Source: Gracilariopsis chorda (lineage: Eukaryota; Rhodophyta; Florideophyceae; Gracilariales; Gracilariaceae). Taken from it: DNA of 64,000 nucleotides. The position numbers were made by a program, and so were the translations under genes. Location: contig NBIV01000049.1 in the NCBI GenBank assembly GCA_003194525.1, positions 186,001 to 250,000 on the forward strand, given 5' to 3'. This document shows positions 43,911 to 53,252 of this stretch, piece after piece (within the stretch, counting starts at the first letter, position 1; every line of letters starts with the position of its first letter). The notes below the pieces were generated by a model. It saw only the letters and a program-made list of their open reading frames with translations. It made no database searches and was not told where the DNA came from.

Positions 43911-45549
43911 AGGCTGTCACATCAGCTCCAATCCTACATCTCCCAAAACTTGGGTTGCCATACTCCGTAGATACGGACTAGAGCGACTACCAAGTCAGGT
44001 GTGCTGTTTTTCAAACCACCCCGAGGGGGAACGACATCCAATTGGTTATTGGTCACGTTCGCTCAATGTTCATGAGCGGAACTACTCCGTATCGGAGAAA
44101 GAGTGCCTCGCCGTCGTATGGGCGATGACCACTCTGCGCCCCTACCTTATGGGAATTCACTTCACCGTGTACACGGATCATTCCTCATTGAGGTGGTTGA
44201 TGAATATCTCCGACCCGTCGGGACGCCTCATGCGCTGGAGACTCCGCCTCGCGGAATATGACTTTCAAGTCATTTATAAAAAGGGTGCGCAGAACACCCA
44301 GGCCGACGCTTTGTCGCGGTTACCCACAAGTGGGGAAGCACTCCCAACGGAGGATGATGAAGTCCCATGCTTCATGGCTATAAACCCGGATGATCCGGAA
44401 TATGCCGTCGAGGCTAGGCCAGAAACCTGGGACGAGGATGCTGATTTTGACGAACTACTCGCATCGCGAGATAAATCTGAGAACCCGTTACCGGGAAACT
44501 TTGTACCGGTATCACCGGAAGAAATGATCCGAGAACAATTCGGCGACCCATTCTGTACGAGAATTCGTGCCCGTATCAACGGTGGTGAAGATCTCCCTTT
44601 CGGGGTAAACGACAAAGGCTACCTCGTAAGAAAGGTCGAAGCCCGCCCACAGATTGTGGTACCACATTCCCTGCAATCGCGGGTGTTACATCTATCACAC
44701 TACGCTCCCATTGGAGGTCACCCAGGTGGGAGGAAACTCTACCTAACCCTGCGAAGGGATTTCTATTGGCCCGCAATGGCGGTGGATTGCTACGCAACTG
44801 TGCGGTTTTGTAGCGAATGCGCGAAGAATCGCGTCAAACTCCGCAAAAATGCGAAGAAGATGAAACTATTCCCCGCAAGGGCGCCACTCGAGTTTATCGC
44901 AATTGATCTTCTCGGACCACTACTCACCACAAAACGTGGAAACAAGTTTCTACTTGTCATCAGCGACCGCTTTTCTAAGCTGGTACGGACTGTCCCTCTT
45001 CGGAGGATAACCGCTCTCACGGTGGCCCAGGCTCTGGTGACGCACTGGATTTTTGTGTACGGTCCCCCTGTGGAGGTGCTCTCTGACAACGGGAAGCAGT
45101 TCGTGAGCAAGTTCTTCCAGGATGTTTGTCGCATCCTGGATGTCAAGAACTTGTTCACGACTACCTACAACCCCAGTGTAATGGGCAAGTTGAACGGTTT
45201 AACCGGACGATTACTCGCGGCGTTACGTTCCTACGTCGCTGACCACCCAACGAATTGGGATCTCTACGCTGATGCAGTAACCTACGCGTACAATACGCAG
45301 GTACACCGGACTACAGGAGTTTCGCCATTCGAGTTAGTTCTATCTAGAACACCCCCGCCTGTGGCGCTGGAACCCCAAGCTACCTTGGACAATTTCCCAT
45401 CTGTGGGTATCTACCGGCAGCAATGGAAGCAATGGCTTTCCAAGCTGGTCCCCGCTGCGCGGAAGTCTATGGCACGGGCCCAAGCCGCTTACAAACGGAA
45501 TTTTGACGCTCGCGTGCGAGGAAAAACCGTCCCCGATTCAGGCAAATAA
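43911..45549 (+). pseudogene. Element C RNase H and integrase
   Basis: A frame of 516 codons open from 43999. RNase H shows YWSRSLNVHERNYSVSEKECLAVVW, TDHSSLRW and QADALSRLP; the first Asp region just upstream is cut by a TAG at 43979. Integrase has a zinc part HYAPIGGHPGGRK and RFCSECAKN, first Asp in LEFIAIDLLGPL, second in EVLSDNGKQFVSKFF. The Glu box that should read GQVERFNRT is read as GKLNGLTG because of two compensating indels over 45173-45212, so the frame stays open but the catalytic Glu is lost. Ends at 45549 after a shift in an A-run near 45525. Confidence 0.8.
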
Positions 45550-45823
45550 CTACGTCTTCATCAGGAAGGAATACTACAACCCGGAACGGGAGAAGCGTCA
45601 CAAACTCTCGCCGGTGGCGGATGGACCCTTCAAGGTGATCTCTGTTAACACCGACACTGTCGTGGTAGAGATGGGGGACACGCACGAACGGATTTCCCGT
45701 GATCGTGTTGTCCTTGCCCCTCATCCTTCGTCAGAGGTAGTCCTGGATCCAGGCAACCCCGTTTCTACGGACTCCGCTACACCGGAACAATCCGGGAGTA
45801 CTAGACCTACGGTACTACCATAA
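45503..45823 (+). pseudogene. Element C integrase C-terminal domain
   Basis: Open piece with NNYVFIRKEYYNPEREKRHKLSPVADGPFKVI and VVVEMGDTHERISRDRVVLAP, the DNA-binding C-terminal domain of gypsy integrase (GPFKV and the R-V-V-L-A-P end). It is in frame 2, the frame used by the linker and chromodomain further on, ending TAA 45821-45823. Confidence 0.75.
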
Positions 45824-46909
45824 CCCAGCCGGGGACTCTCAGACCTACCGACTCTGTCGGACTCACCGGCTCAGCCGGGTAATTCGGGCCCCTCAGCGCC
45901 TGCCCCTACCACGTCTGCCCCACTGGCGCGCATCTATATCCGCCAGGCGGGGAATGTTATCCCTTATCCCGCCGCTCCGTCTAAGGAGGGGGAGGAGAAC
46001 ACTCGTTTTCGAGGAACGATATCACCGTCGCAACGGGAAACACACCGTAACATACGGAACACTGACCGTGGAGCACGGAGTATGTCACGCGACACTAATC
46101 CCCCGTTCCCGGGCAGTGCTGTGCAACAGGAACCAGACGCGCAGGCCCCGCAAAAGCGGCAAATACACCGTTTGTCACGGGAAAACGAGAAGCCTCACTA
46201 CAATACCGCAGCTGCGGAAAGGCAATCGCCCGATGCCTCGAAGCCGCCGTTGGCGGAAGTCCCCGCGGAAGCGGTTCAATCAGGTCGATCAGACCCGCGC
46301 CCTGCGGAGAAGGGGCGCCCAGATACGCCGGCCTCACAGGGGAATACCCAAACCCCTCTTGGGGAAAAAGGCGGCCAAGCTGCAGTCGAAGCTTTAAGCC
46401 CTGGCTCGCAAGCACCGGAAACGCCTCCCGTCGTTGACGGAATCAAAGCCCCCGCTACGGGGAATAATTTGCGCCAACCCCCGCATCGCTGCGGAGAAGA
46501 ACCGAGGAACTCGGGAATAACGCGCGCCATCGCACGCTCGAAAGCGGTCATACCGGACGCTGCTCCTCCTCACGGAGATGGTGCACTGCGCTCAGCGGCA
46601 ATTCCCCTGAAAAGGGTGTCATCGGCACCTGCCCAGAACCCCCCAAAGGGGAATTTTGACCAAAATACCGGTGTACCGGAGTTAGCCCCAGGCAACCCGT
46701 CAGTAGCCGGGGACACCACGGCGTCGCCGGAACTTATGGTGCAGAGCGCTCGTGCGCCTGGCAGGGAGGCGGTTTGCCACCCAATCACCGTGTCGCACGG
46801 GACCCCCCAGGGGATTGTGGAAATGCCGATCCCGCAGGAGCGGTCATCTTCCCGCAAACTCGCGGTTCGTGAGCTCAACCGCGAACGCGGAGCCCAAGTC
46901 CCCCGCTGA
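45824..46909 (+). pseudogene. Element C Pro-rich linker between integrase and chromodomain
   Basis: Frame 2 continues, with stops before 46082 and an open stretch 46082-46909 of 275 codons, very rich in Pro, Ala, Gly, Gln and Glu with no recognisable fold. It connects the integrase C-terminus with the chromodomain, a distance of over 350 codons where other chromoviruses have almost none. The DNA is one of the densest regions for micro-hairpins. It ends in TGA 46907-46909. Likely disordered linker; whether it was ever translated is inferred only from the shared frame. Confidence 0.5.
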
Positions 46910-46957
46910 CTGGCGGTTCGCCCGGCCTACCGTGAAGACGGGAACAACGACACCCCA

Positions 46958-47365
46958 ATGGGGAATGACTTGCCGGGGAAAACCGTGACACCACACACCC
47001 TCTTGAGGGATATTTTCCCGCATGAGCAGCAGCCACTAGGACAGCGCACGGCAACGTCGGAGTTATCGCCGAACACCCTGCTAAGGGACATTATACCGCA
47101 CAGCGGGCAGCCCCCGCAGGGAAGTACAACCACCACCCGGCACGGCCGGCAGGTCTACGAACGAGAGTTCGTAGTAGACCGACTTGTCGGACACACCTGG
47201 GACCAGGATGGTATTCTACAATACCGCGTCCGCTGGTACGGGTACGACCCCAGTGGGGATACGTGGGAGCCAATTGAACACCTCCCGCGGTCGCAGGTCC
47301 TGCGATACCACCGTCAAACGGGAACCCTAGCCCCAGCCACGCTGGTTAATGTCCAAGTTGGGTAA
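46958..47365 (+). CDS. Element C chromodomain
   Basis: A 135-codon stretch with QVYEREFVVDRLVGHTWDQD, then QYRVRWYGYDPSGDTWEPIE and HLPRSQVLRYHRQ. This fits the chromodomain fold, with aromatic residues at Y/F (EREFVV), W (VRWYGY) and W (DTWEP). In chromoviruses the domain binds modified histone tails and directs integration. It ends TAA at 47363-47365. Separate from the preceding linker by one stop in the same frame, hence probably the C-terminus of the ancestral polyprotein. Confidence 0.8.
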   Translation: MGNDLPGKTVTPHTLLRDIFPHEQQPLGQRTATSELSPNTLLRDIIPHSGQPPQGSTTTTRHGRQVYEREFVVDRLVGHTWDQDGILQYRVRWYGYDPSGDTWEPIEHLPRSQVLRYHRQTGTLAPATLVNVQVG

Positions 47366-47556
47366 CGTTGCCGCGCGAGCGGAGAGCGAAAGGAAAGGAT
47401 AACAAGGCAAAGTCCGTCGAAGACGGGGAACTCAACCGAGAAGCACCGTTCTAAACGGGAAAGTTTATTCAGGGGAGCAGCTAGCTCCCCGCAATACTAC
47501 ACTACACTAACTGGCATAGCCAGGGAAAGAAGAACCAGGAAACTGGACCAGACGGT
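47366..47556 (+). other. Spacer between pol and antisense cassette
   Basis: About 190 bp without a frame. It separates the sense stop (47365) from the end of the antisense cassette (47557) and is where convergent transcripts would terminate; no terminator motif recognised. Confidence 0.4.
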
Positions 47557-47820
47557 TCACTCATCCCCATCGTCCGGGGCGTAACCCCCAGCAAGGCGGT
47601 AGGCCAACGCGTCCGCCATGGTGGTGACATCCCCCGATACCTCGGCAGCGCTAAGACCGGCACCCCGGAGGAAACGTGCGATGATTTCGTTTTCATTCGC
47701 CGCCACCCCGCTGGGGATAGAAGGTCCGGCACTTGCCGCCGAAGGGTCAGCAGCCGGCTCGGCCGGAGATGCTCCCTCTGGGAAAGCTTCCGCACTAGCG
47801 CCGGTTTTCTCTACGTCCAT
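47557..47820 (-). CDS. Antisense ORF 2 of element C (87 aa), overlapping ORF 1 end
   Basis: ATG at 47820 starts 7 bases before the stop of the upstream antisense frame, giving the overlap ATGGACGTAG. The product is acidic and Ala/Pro-rich at first (ASPAEPAADPSAASAGP), then a probable helix NENEIIARFLRGAGLSAAEV and MADALAYRLAGGY, ending DDGDE. No family recognised. The 10-base overlap would fit translation by reinitiation, or a +1/-1 shift making a fused product; alternatively it is a chance frame. Its position directly behind the long frame argues for a linked cassette. Confidence 0.4.
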   Translation of the reverse strand: MDVEKTGASAEAFPEGASPAEPAADPSAASAGPSIPSGVAANENEIIARFLRGAGLSAAEVSGDVTTMADALAYRLAGGYAPDDGDE

Positions 47821-49343
47821 CTCCCCGGTTCTTCCGGTTCGTTATCGACCATTGGGTCATCCCCGCCATATGCGCGGTAGTAGTCGTCGGAATCGACGTA
47901 CCCCACCGGGTGGTCTTCCGGCACATTCCGGGGCGTATCGCGAAGCTCGCGCGCCTCCTCGGAGGAAATTTCCCGGAACTCCCAGGGGTCGAAGTAGATA
48001 AAATCCCCAGCAAGGGCGGTGTTTCTACCGAGTCCCGGACCACCGGTGTTACCGCTACCGCCATCCAGACGACCACTTTGCTCCAGCGGGACCTCACTCC
48101 AGCTAACGCTGTCGATGTACCCAAGTAATTGGAGGACCTCTTCATTGTTGGCCTGGCCCCCAAGGGGGATGCGAAGATCCAGGTTTCGGATCGCTGCCCG
48201 CACACGCGGTTGAAGGAACCAGAGACGATACTGGTCGTATGCCTCGTTGAGGATATAAGCCGCACTGCGGGCCGCCCACTCCGTAACCACTACGGACCAC
48301 AACCCCGACCGGGGATCCTGCATGAGCAGCGAACTGAGGTACGTAAGTACCGGCGGGAGTTCTATGTAGCACCCCCGGCAGGCTTCATGGAAGCGCCACC
48401 ACTCGTGGGGTGCTACATACCGACCTAGTCGGTGAGGCGGCGCAATCCGCTCTATCTCCACGTTCTGATACGGGATAAAATACCGGAATCGGGATCGCCA
48501 ACGCCGCTCGTAGCGGATGAAGTTTTGGAGAAAGTTGGACCGGTATTGCCGGGGAAGGTACCTGAACTCCGCCCAAATAATCAGTCGCTCCCAGCAAAGG
48601 GCCTCTTGCCGCGCTGCGGGGAAATTTCTCCAAGCGAGGGTCTCGAGGCGTAACAGGTTCTCGCCGTACCCAATCTCCCCGCGAGTGCGGAAGTAGCTAA
48701 CGTCGAAGCCAAACTCCGGTGGGACCGGTACATCGAATGGAGCCCGGCTCTGCCGTTGAAACGCCATGCGCGTCAGCGCGGTCTGTGCCGCAGTGACGGT
48801 CTCGCCCGAGTTTCTTCGGAGGTGGTGACGCGGAATCGCAATCCGGTGACGCCAATCCCACGATGTGGTGACTGCTCTGGGCAGATCCCCCGGAAGGGTG
48901 TATGAACCATCCGCATAAGCGGTGACCAATCCCTCATTGAGGACGGCGACCGGGTGAAACCACGGGGCAAGGCGCAGGCGCGACGCGTGATTCCGATTCA
49001 TCGGGTTGAGCCCCACCAGGGTGTTGTAAGTTGGCCAGTTGGACACTGGAGTGGTTCCGGAGGACACCACCGAAGGTGGTAGTGCGAAGGGATGGTCGGC
49101 TGCCGCAGCCATATTCCCCGGTTGTACCGGATTTCGATCGCCCTGAGGCAGGGGAACTGACCGGAAACCGGTGGTGTATCGCCCGAGTAGTCTCGGCGGT
49201 TGGCTGTGGTTGTTGATATTGTTGTCGTCGTTCATTTTTCCCTTTTGGAGGGTGGCTGTTGTTGTCGTTTGTGTGCTTGATGACTCTGGTGCAGAGAGAT
49301 TTACCGGAGAACCGGAGACAAAGCACGCGCTTTTATCACCCAT
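47811..49343 (-). CDS. Antisense ORF 1 of element C (510 aa), function unknown
   Basis: Uninterrupted frame on the strand opposite to gag-pol, from ATG 49343, only 57 bp inside the 3' LTR, to TAG 47811. A second ATG at 49236 (MNDDNNINNHS) is an alternative start. The protein has a Thr/Asn/Pro-rich N-terminal 100 residues, a middle rich in Arg, Trp, Tyr and Phe (RRWRSRFRYFIPYQ, EWWRFHEACRGCY) and an acidic tail (DSDDYYRAYGGDDP, NEPEEPG). No membrane span, zinc finger or known enzyme motif seen. Antisense frames between pol and the 3' LTR are known from some plant gypsy elements, where their role is unclear. It is intact although gag and pol of the same copy are broken many times. Confidence 0.6.
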   Translation of the reverse strand: MGDKSACFVSGSPVNLSAPESSSTQTTTTATLQKGKMNDDNNINNHSQPPRLLGRYTTGFRSVPLPQGDRNPVQPGNMAAAADHPFALPPSVVSSGTTPVSNWPTYNTLVGLNPMNRNHASRLRLAPWFHPVAVLNEGLVTAYADGSYTLPGDLPRAVTTSWDWRHRIAIPRHHLRRNSGETVTAAQTALTRMAFQRQSRAPFDVPVPPEFGFDVSYFRTRGEIGYGENLLRLETLAWRNFPAARQEALCWERLIIWAEFRYLPRQYRSNFLQNFIRYERRWRSRFRYFIPYQNVEIERIAPPHRLGRYVAPHEWWRFHEACRGCYIELPPVLTYLSSLLMQDPRSGLWSVVVTEWAARSAAYILNEAYDQYRLWFLQPRVRAAIRNLDLRIPLGGQANNEEVLQLLGYIDSVSWSEVPLEQSGRLDGGSGNTGGPGLGRNTALAGDFIYFDPWEFREISSEEARELRDTPRNVPEDHPVGYVDSDDYYRAYGGDDPMVDNEPEEPGRWT

Positions 49344-49388
49344 TTTCGTCTGGGAATCCTCCGCGTCCGCGGTCGTTTTCCCGTCTTA

Positions 49389-49399
49389 AGGGGGGGATA
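49389..49399 (+). other. Polypurine tract of element C
   Basis: AAGGGGGGGAT immediately before the TG of the 3' LTR; the standard primer site for plus-strand DNA synthesis. Confidence 0.75.
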
Positions 49400-50208
49400 T
49401 GAAGTGCAACGCCCTCAGGGAGGGATTCTGGGTACTTGAACGCTTTCCCGATATTATCGGTTGTGTAGTGTGTATATGAACTACGCCCCACAATGGTGGG
49501 TATGGAAACGTGGGACACTGTTTTGGGTCAATTGGCGGTTTGCCACAGTAGTGGATGTTGCCACGGAATGTGGAGTATTTTAGTTAATTTTATTTATTAT
49601 TTTCACACCCATTTCTGGGAAGCTAGTACTTAGTACGACGGCGCACTGCCGTCGCACCAGTAAACCTTCCCCAACAAGGGACCCCAACCTGGGGAATTGG
49701 CTCTAGTTGTTACCGCTTGCGCGCGTACTCTACTCCTCCTTGGAGGGAAACGCCGTAAACCACGGGACATCTAACCCCCTTGCACATCTAAAGAAACCCA
49801 TCACTGGGAGTATAACTGTTCCAATCATATTGGTGTTTCGCCCTGTATAGGGAGTCCTGTCCACCGGCATTGCCGTATCTGCTCGTCGCTCTCGCGACCC
49901 ACTTCGTCCTTCCTCTTTCCCCTTTTTAGGGTAGCACCTCCCGCTATCCGCGGCCCTCGTGTGCGCATCCGCTCACACCCCCCCCCACTTACGTGGAAAC
50001 ATACCTCTACTGAGGATCACACCCCGCTCACGCGGATACCGATTCTTCGCCTTCACCTCCCTGCGCGAGTGGCGACAGGTGTCCCTTGTCTTACAAACCG
50101 GCTTCGCCGTGACACCTCTGGGAGGGCTCTACCCAACTGGGTTCACCTCGGGAGAGGAAGATCCCGGACTTCTTTCGGTGCTTTTCCCCTTTGGGGCATT
50201 GCACCACA
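49400..50208 (+). repeat. Element C 3' LTR (809 bp)
   Basis: Starts TGAAGTGC, ends CACCACA. See 38688-39512. Six micro-hairpins differ from the 5' LTR only in their loops (for example 49412-49424, 49488-49499, 49821-49833). Confidence 0.92.
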
Positions 50209-50383
50209 AAGCTCGAGAGATTCTTTTCGAGCAGTTTGACTCTTTTCTCGTTTAGCTTTGCTTTTTTCGAGGCGAGCTGTCTGCTGTTGCATAGATTGTG
50301 GCATGTTGTGGACGGGAGGAGTGCGGATGTGGAACCATCTGTAGGACTGCTGGGAGTGGACAGATATGTGAACAAGCTGTTAA

Positions 50384-50656
50384 TCATGAGTATAAAGAGG
50401 AATGAGAATAGGTGAATGTGTGGCTCTGACGTGTTTTACAATTTCCCCATTTGTCTAATTTCCCCACCGTGAGGGTTACCACCTGGGTTATATCCTGTAA
50501 AGCAGGCGCAGCAGAGGGCAATTTTCGGGCATTTTGATCAAACTTGGTGGTTTCCAACCGTTCTGGAACGGATTTCCACGTGCGCGGTCCACCTTGACGA
50601 AGCGCACCAACAGAATTAGTAGAACCAGTACAAGAATTGTAGGAAGGTGACGACAT
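50384..50656 (-). pseudogene. Element E gag N-terminus
   Basis: ATG-started 90-codon piece, MSSPSYNSCTGSTNS then LPSAAPALQDITQVVTLTV, matching the gag start of D at 18972-18699. It stops without reaching the capsid region. Useful for fixing the gag start in this family. Confidence 0.5.
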
Positions 50657-50831
50657 ACTACCGGTCAGTCAACCGGCTGTTCGGAGCCCTAACTAACCCG
50701 AGTGGCAGGTTCCCAAAGAACTGGGCTAATACAATGATCTTGATATATTCTTAAAAAGCTACAGAGGCATAGAAATGCACAAATTGATAAGCCCAATATG
50801 ATATAACCCGATTATAGGTTCTGAAACCCCT

Positions 50832-51776
50832 TGTAGAACAATACGTCTAGCTAGAAAATTCTTCTAAGGTGTTCTCAGTCTTCTTCTCTTACAAGATAGG
50901 CCCAAAGACAGACCTCACCCTGCTATAAAGTGATCAGGTATAAAATCGATATGGTTTTCAGCTATTACAAAGGATATATTATGAAAAATCTGATTACCAC
51001 CGGGTCCTTCTAATGCAAAGGTCCACGCTGCCATTTCGGGGTCATAAAGAACGTAAAAGGGAAAGGAGGAAAGAGAAAGGAAACAAAGAGGTAACATAAG
51101 AACCCCGACGATCGCACGGAAAGTGGAAAAAGACCCAATGGTGAAGGTGATGCTTATTCCCCCAGCGCCGCAAAACTCAATACTGAGCCGAACAACTATC
51201 TTTCCACACAATGAAACAGTACCCAAATCGTTATCAGCAAATGACACTGGGGGAACCAACGGGTTGACAAAGAACAGAGGTCCTGATAGACACTTTGCTA
51301 ATAAGAATAATGAAACCAGGTGCTGTAAAACTCCGGGAGTAGTTGATCATTTCTTGCAAGGGATAAATTCAGAGCCGATACACAGGTTAGATTTATTCCA
51401 CGGCAGAGCGGCAAAGCTGTCTTCTCTTAGGTACTGTTGGGTCACAATAGAACTAAGAATACTACTACTATACTGTGCCACACCTGTGGGTCACAAGTTT
51501 GTGTCACTGAGTTGCACGGCAGGCCACGGCACAACACGACACGTGTAAATCAAGCCAGCAATGAGTAGCGCCCGTATACGTAACGCGCGTCCATCTACTA
51601 CAGATATCATAGAAAGCACCTGTAAAGGTACTGAAATACTAAATAATATTCATACTGAATTTCTCCCAAAATTTCCGAGGGTTCGTTCATACTTTAATTG
51701 CACTGAATACACGTCGAAACGGAATTCTTCATGATCCAGGTCACCTAGACTGTTTGCCTACTCCCATTGCTCTACA
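50832..51776 (-). repeat. Element E 5' LTR (about 945 bp)
   Basis: Homologous over its length to the LTR of D (19133-20078), same length within 1 bp, ends CTACA / TGTAGAG on the minus strand. Sequence similarity is moderate with many substitutions, so both are old. No partner LTR. Confidence 0.65.
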
Positions 51777-51789
51777 CTGACAGCACCAG

Positions 51790-52370
51790 TTCTGACATAT
51801 TATAAATCGCAAATCGACTCACAATACATGAACAAACCGCAAATGCACCATTTGCAAGCAATGAAAACCTTGTTGTGGTGCCTCAAAGAAACGAAATCAT
51901 ACAGAATGCTATACCACCATCACCTGCATAACCCTACACAGTCTCTGCCTACAATATATAGCGATGCGAACTTTGTCACCACAACCAATTGCAAATCCAT
52001 CACTGGAAATCTTCGTCTTCATGCGAACAAACCGATATTTTGGGTTTCAAGTAGCCAAAATGTCGTCGATCACAACAACGAATACCACGCAACATACCAA
52101 CTGACTCCAAAATTTCTTGGCACTAGCTTACTTACCATGCGCAACAATAACTATCCATCACATCGACAATCAGTTGATGATATTAATTGCCAACCCCCAA
52201 GCTACAGCCAAATGCATTAATTACATTTATAACAACACCTCGTAGCACAGGACAAAATCATATTGAAAAGAGTCTCAACAGATGCCATGAGTGCAGGTAT
52301 CTTCACCAAACTGCTGCATCTAGGACGATACATCGCGCTGTACCAGCTCCTGAATGTCACACTCTAACCC
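51790..52370 (+). pseudogene. Ty1/copia RNase H remnant
   Basis: Plus-strand sequence fits the C-terminal RNase H of a copia polyprotein: HHLQAMKTLLWCLKETKSYR, then IYSDANFVTTTNCKSITGNLRL (catalytic Asp in YSDAN), KPIFWVSSSQN and NNEYHATYQL where the usual Glu of STEAEY is kept in EYHA. After a stop and frame change near 52,210, a piece with KRVSTDAMSAGIFTKLLHLGRY gives the typical copia end (VSTxDMxADIFTKPL). Only this 3' part is present. Abuts the outer end of the E LTR. Confidence 0.7.
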
Positions 52371-53252
52371 ACTAAGAACGCGAACCAGCAACCAGAGAGC
52401 GTCCATCAGCCTTCAAACTCTCATTTATTGGAATATCTCAGCAATCAAGATATCATACAACACTAAGCAGCGCAAAATGACTGCGTAAACATGATGGATC
52501 ATATTCTTTCTCTTACAGTACCAAAAACCCCAATGAGTATCAAGAAGAAGGAACAAAACTGTTCATTTGGAAAGACAGAAAATAGAGGAAAGGACTAGCA
52601 GAGCCCCATATTCATAAGACCATTTCTCTCAATTCTTTCAATTCTGAAAACGTACGCCTGATCAACACAACGAGGCTTCAATATATGATATTCAAAAAGT
52701 TTTTTGATTTACTTTGTTCAATAACGCCTGAAATAGAGTGATGCTCTTTCAGTGAAAAAATTTTGCGTTCAAAACATTTTTTTTGCCACTACGATAGCAA
52801 AAAAATGCGTGATGCGCGATTTACGTCCAGAAAGAGAGGAAGTCTGTTACCCATTTTTCAAAATTGACATCGTCTCCCCTCGACTCAGGCAGGCCAAAAG
52901 ATTTTCGCAGCTTGGGAAAGGTTAGAGAGGGTGTACATTCCATTATGAAGACTGAAGGTCCACTTGGCGAGGCGTAGCTTCGGTTACGATTTGCTACGCG
53001 ACGTTTGCAGAAGCCTAGAAAGCCTTAAGGAGCTGGCCAGGAGACCAGGTGGTCCATTGCTCGGGATTGTTCCTCAACTCTCCCTTATAGGGCAACCAGA
53101 TCCCAACACAGGTTCACAGCGAAGGCTCGTTGATACATGCTTTGCGTGCGACTGGGATGAATCCCACCGATATCTTCTTGCAGAAGGCAGTAGCCTCACT
53201 TACTTTTCTAAACCCAATCTATCCACTATAAGTATTTATACGCGTATGAGGG

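Larger units (their letters stand above)
38688..50208 (+). mobile_element. Element C: 11.5-kb Ty3/gypsy with chromodomain and antisense accessory frames
   Basis: Plus-strand element: 5' LTR 38688-39512, primer-binding site 39516-39533, gag 39618-41791, pol 41743-45823, linker 45830-46909, chromodomain 46958-47365, antisense frames 49343-47557, polypurine tract 49389-49399 and 3' LTR 49400-50208. Compared with B it has an extra 3-4 kb between integrase and the 3' LTR. Pol is broken by several frameshifts. The flanks do not show a duplication: ACACC before, AAGCT after. Left neighbour is B (plus), right neighbour is E (minus). Confidence 0.9.
50212..51776 (-). mobile_element. Ty3/gypsy element E: 5' LTR, leader and gag start only
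   Basis: A minus-strand fragment of the D family: LTR 50832-51776, decayed primer-binding site 50808-50829 and the gag N-terminus 50656-50384. It is cut at the 3' LTR of C. The stretch 50212-50383 encodes on the minus strand a Lys/Leu-rich helix (ASKKAKLNEKRVKLLEKNLS) of unknown origin. Confidence 0.65.

Noticed and set aside
38688..50208. CRISPR array or bacterial REP elements as explanation of the micro-palindromes
   Set aside because: No fixed repeat unit or regular spacers; sequence of each stem differs; the host element is a eukaryotic LTR retrotransposon with coding sequence across it.
50212..51776. 3' end of element B after C
   Set aside because: The sequence right of C matches the D-family LTR and gag start on the minus strand, not the missing 3' end of B.
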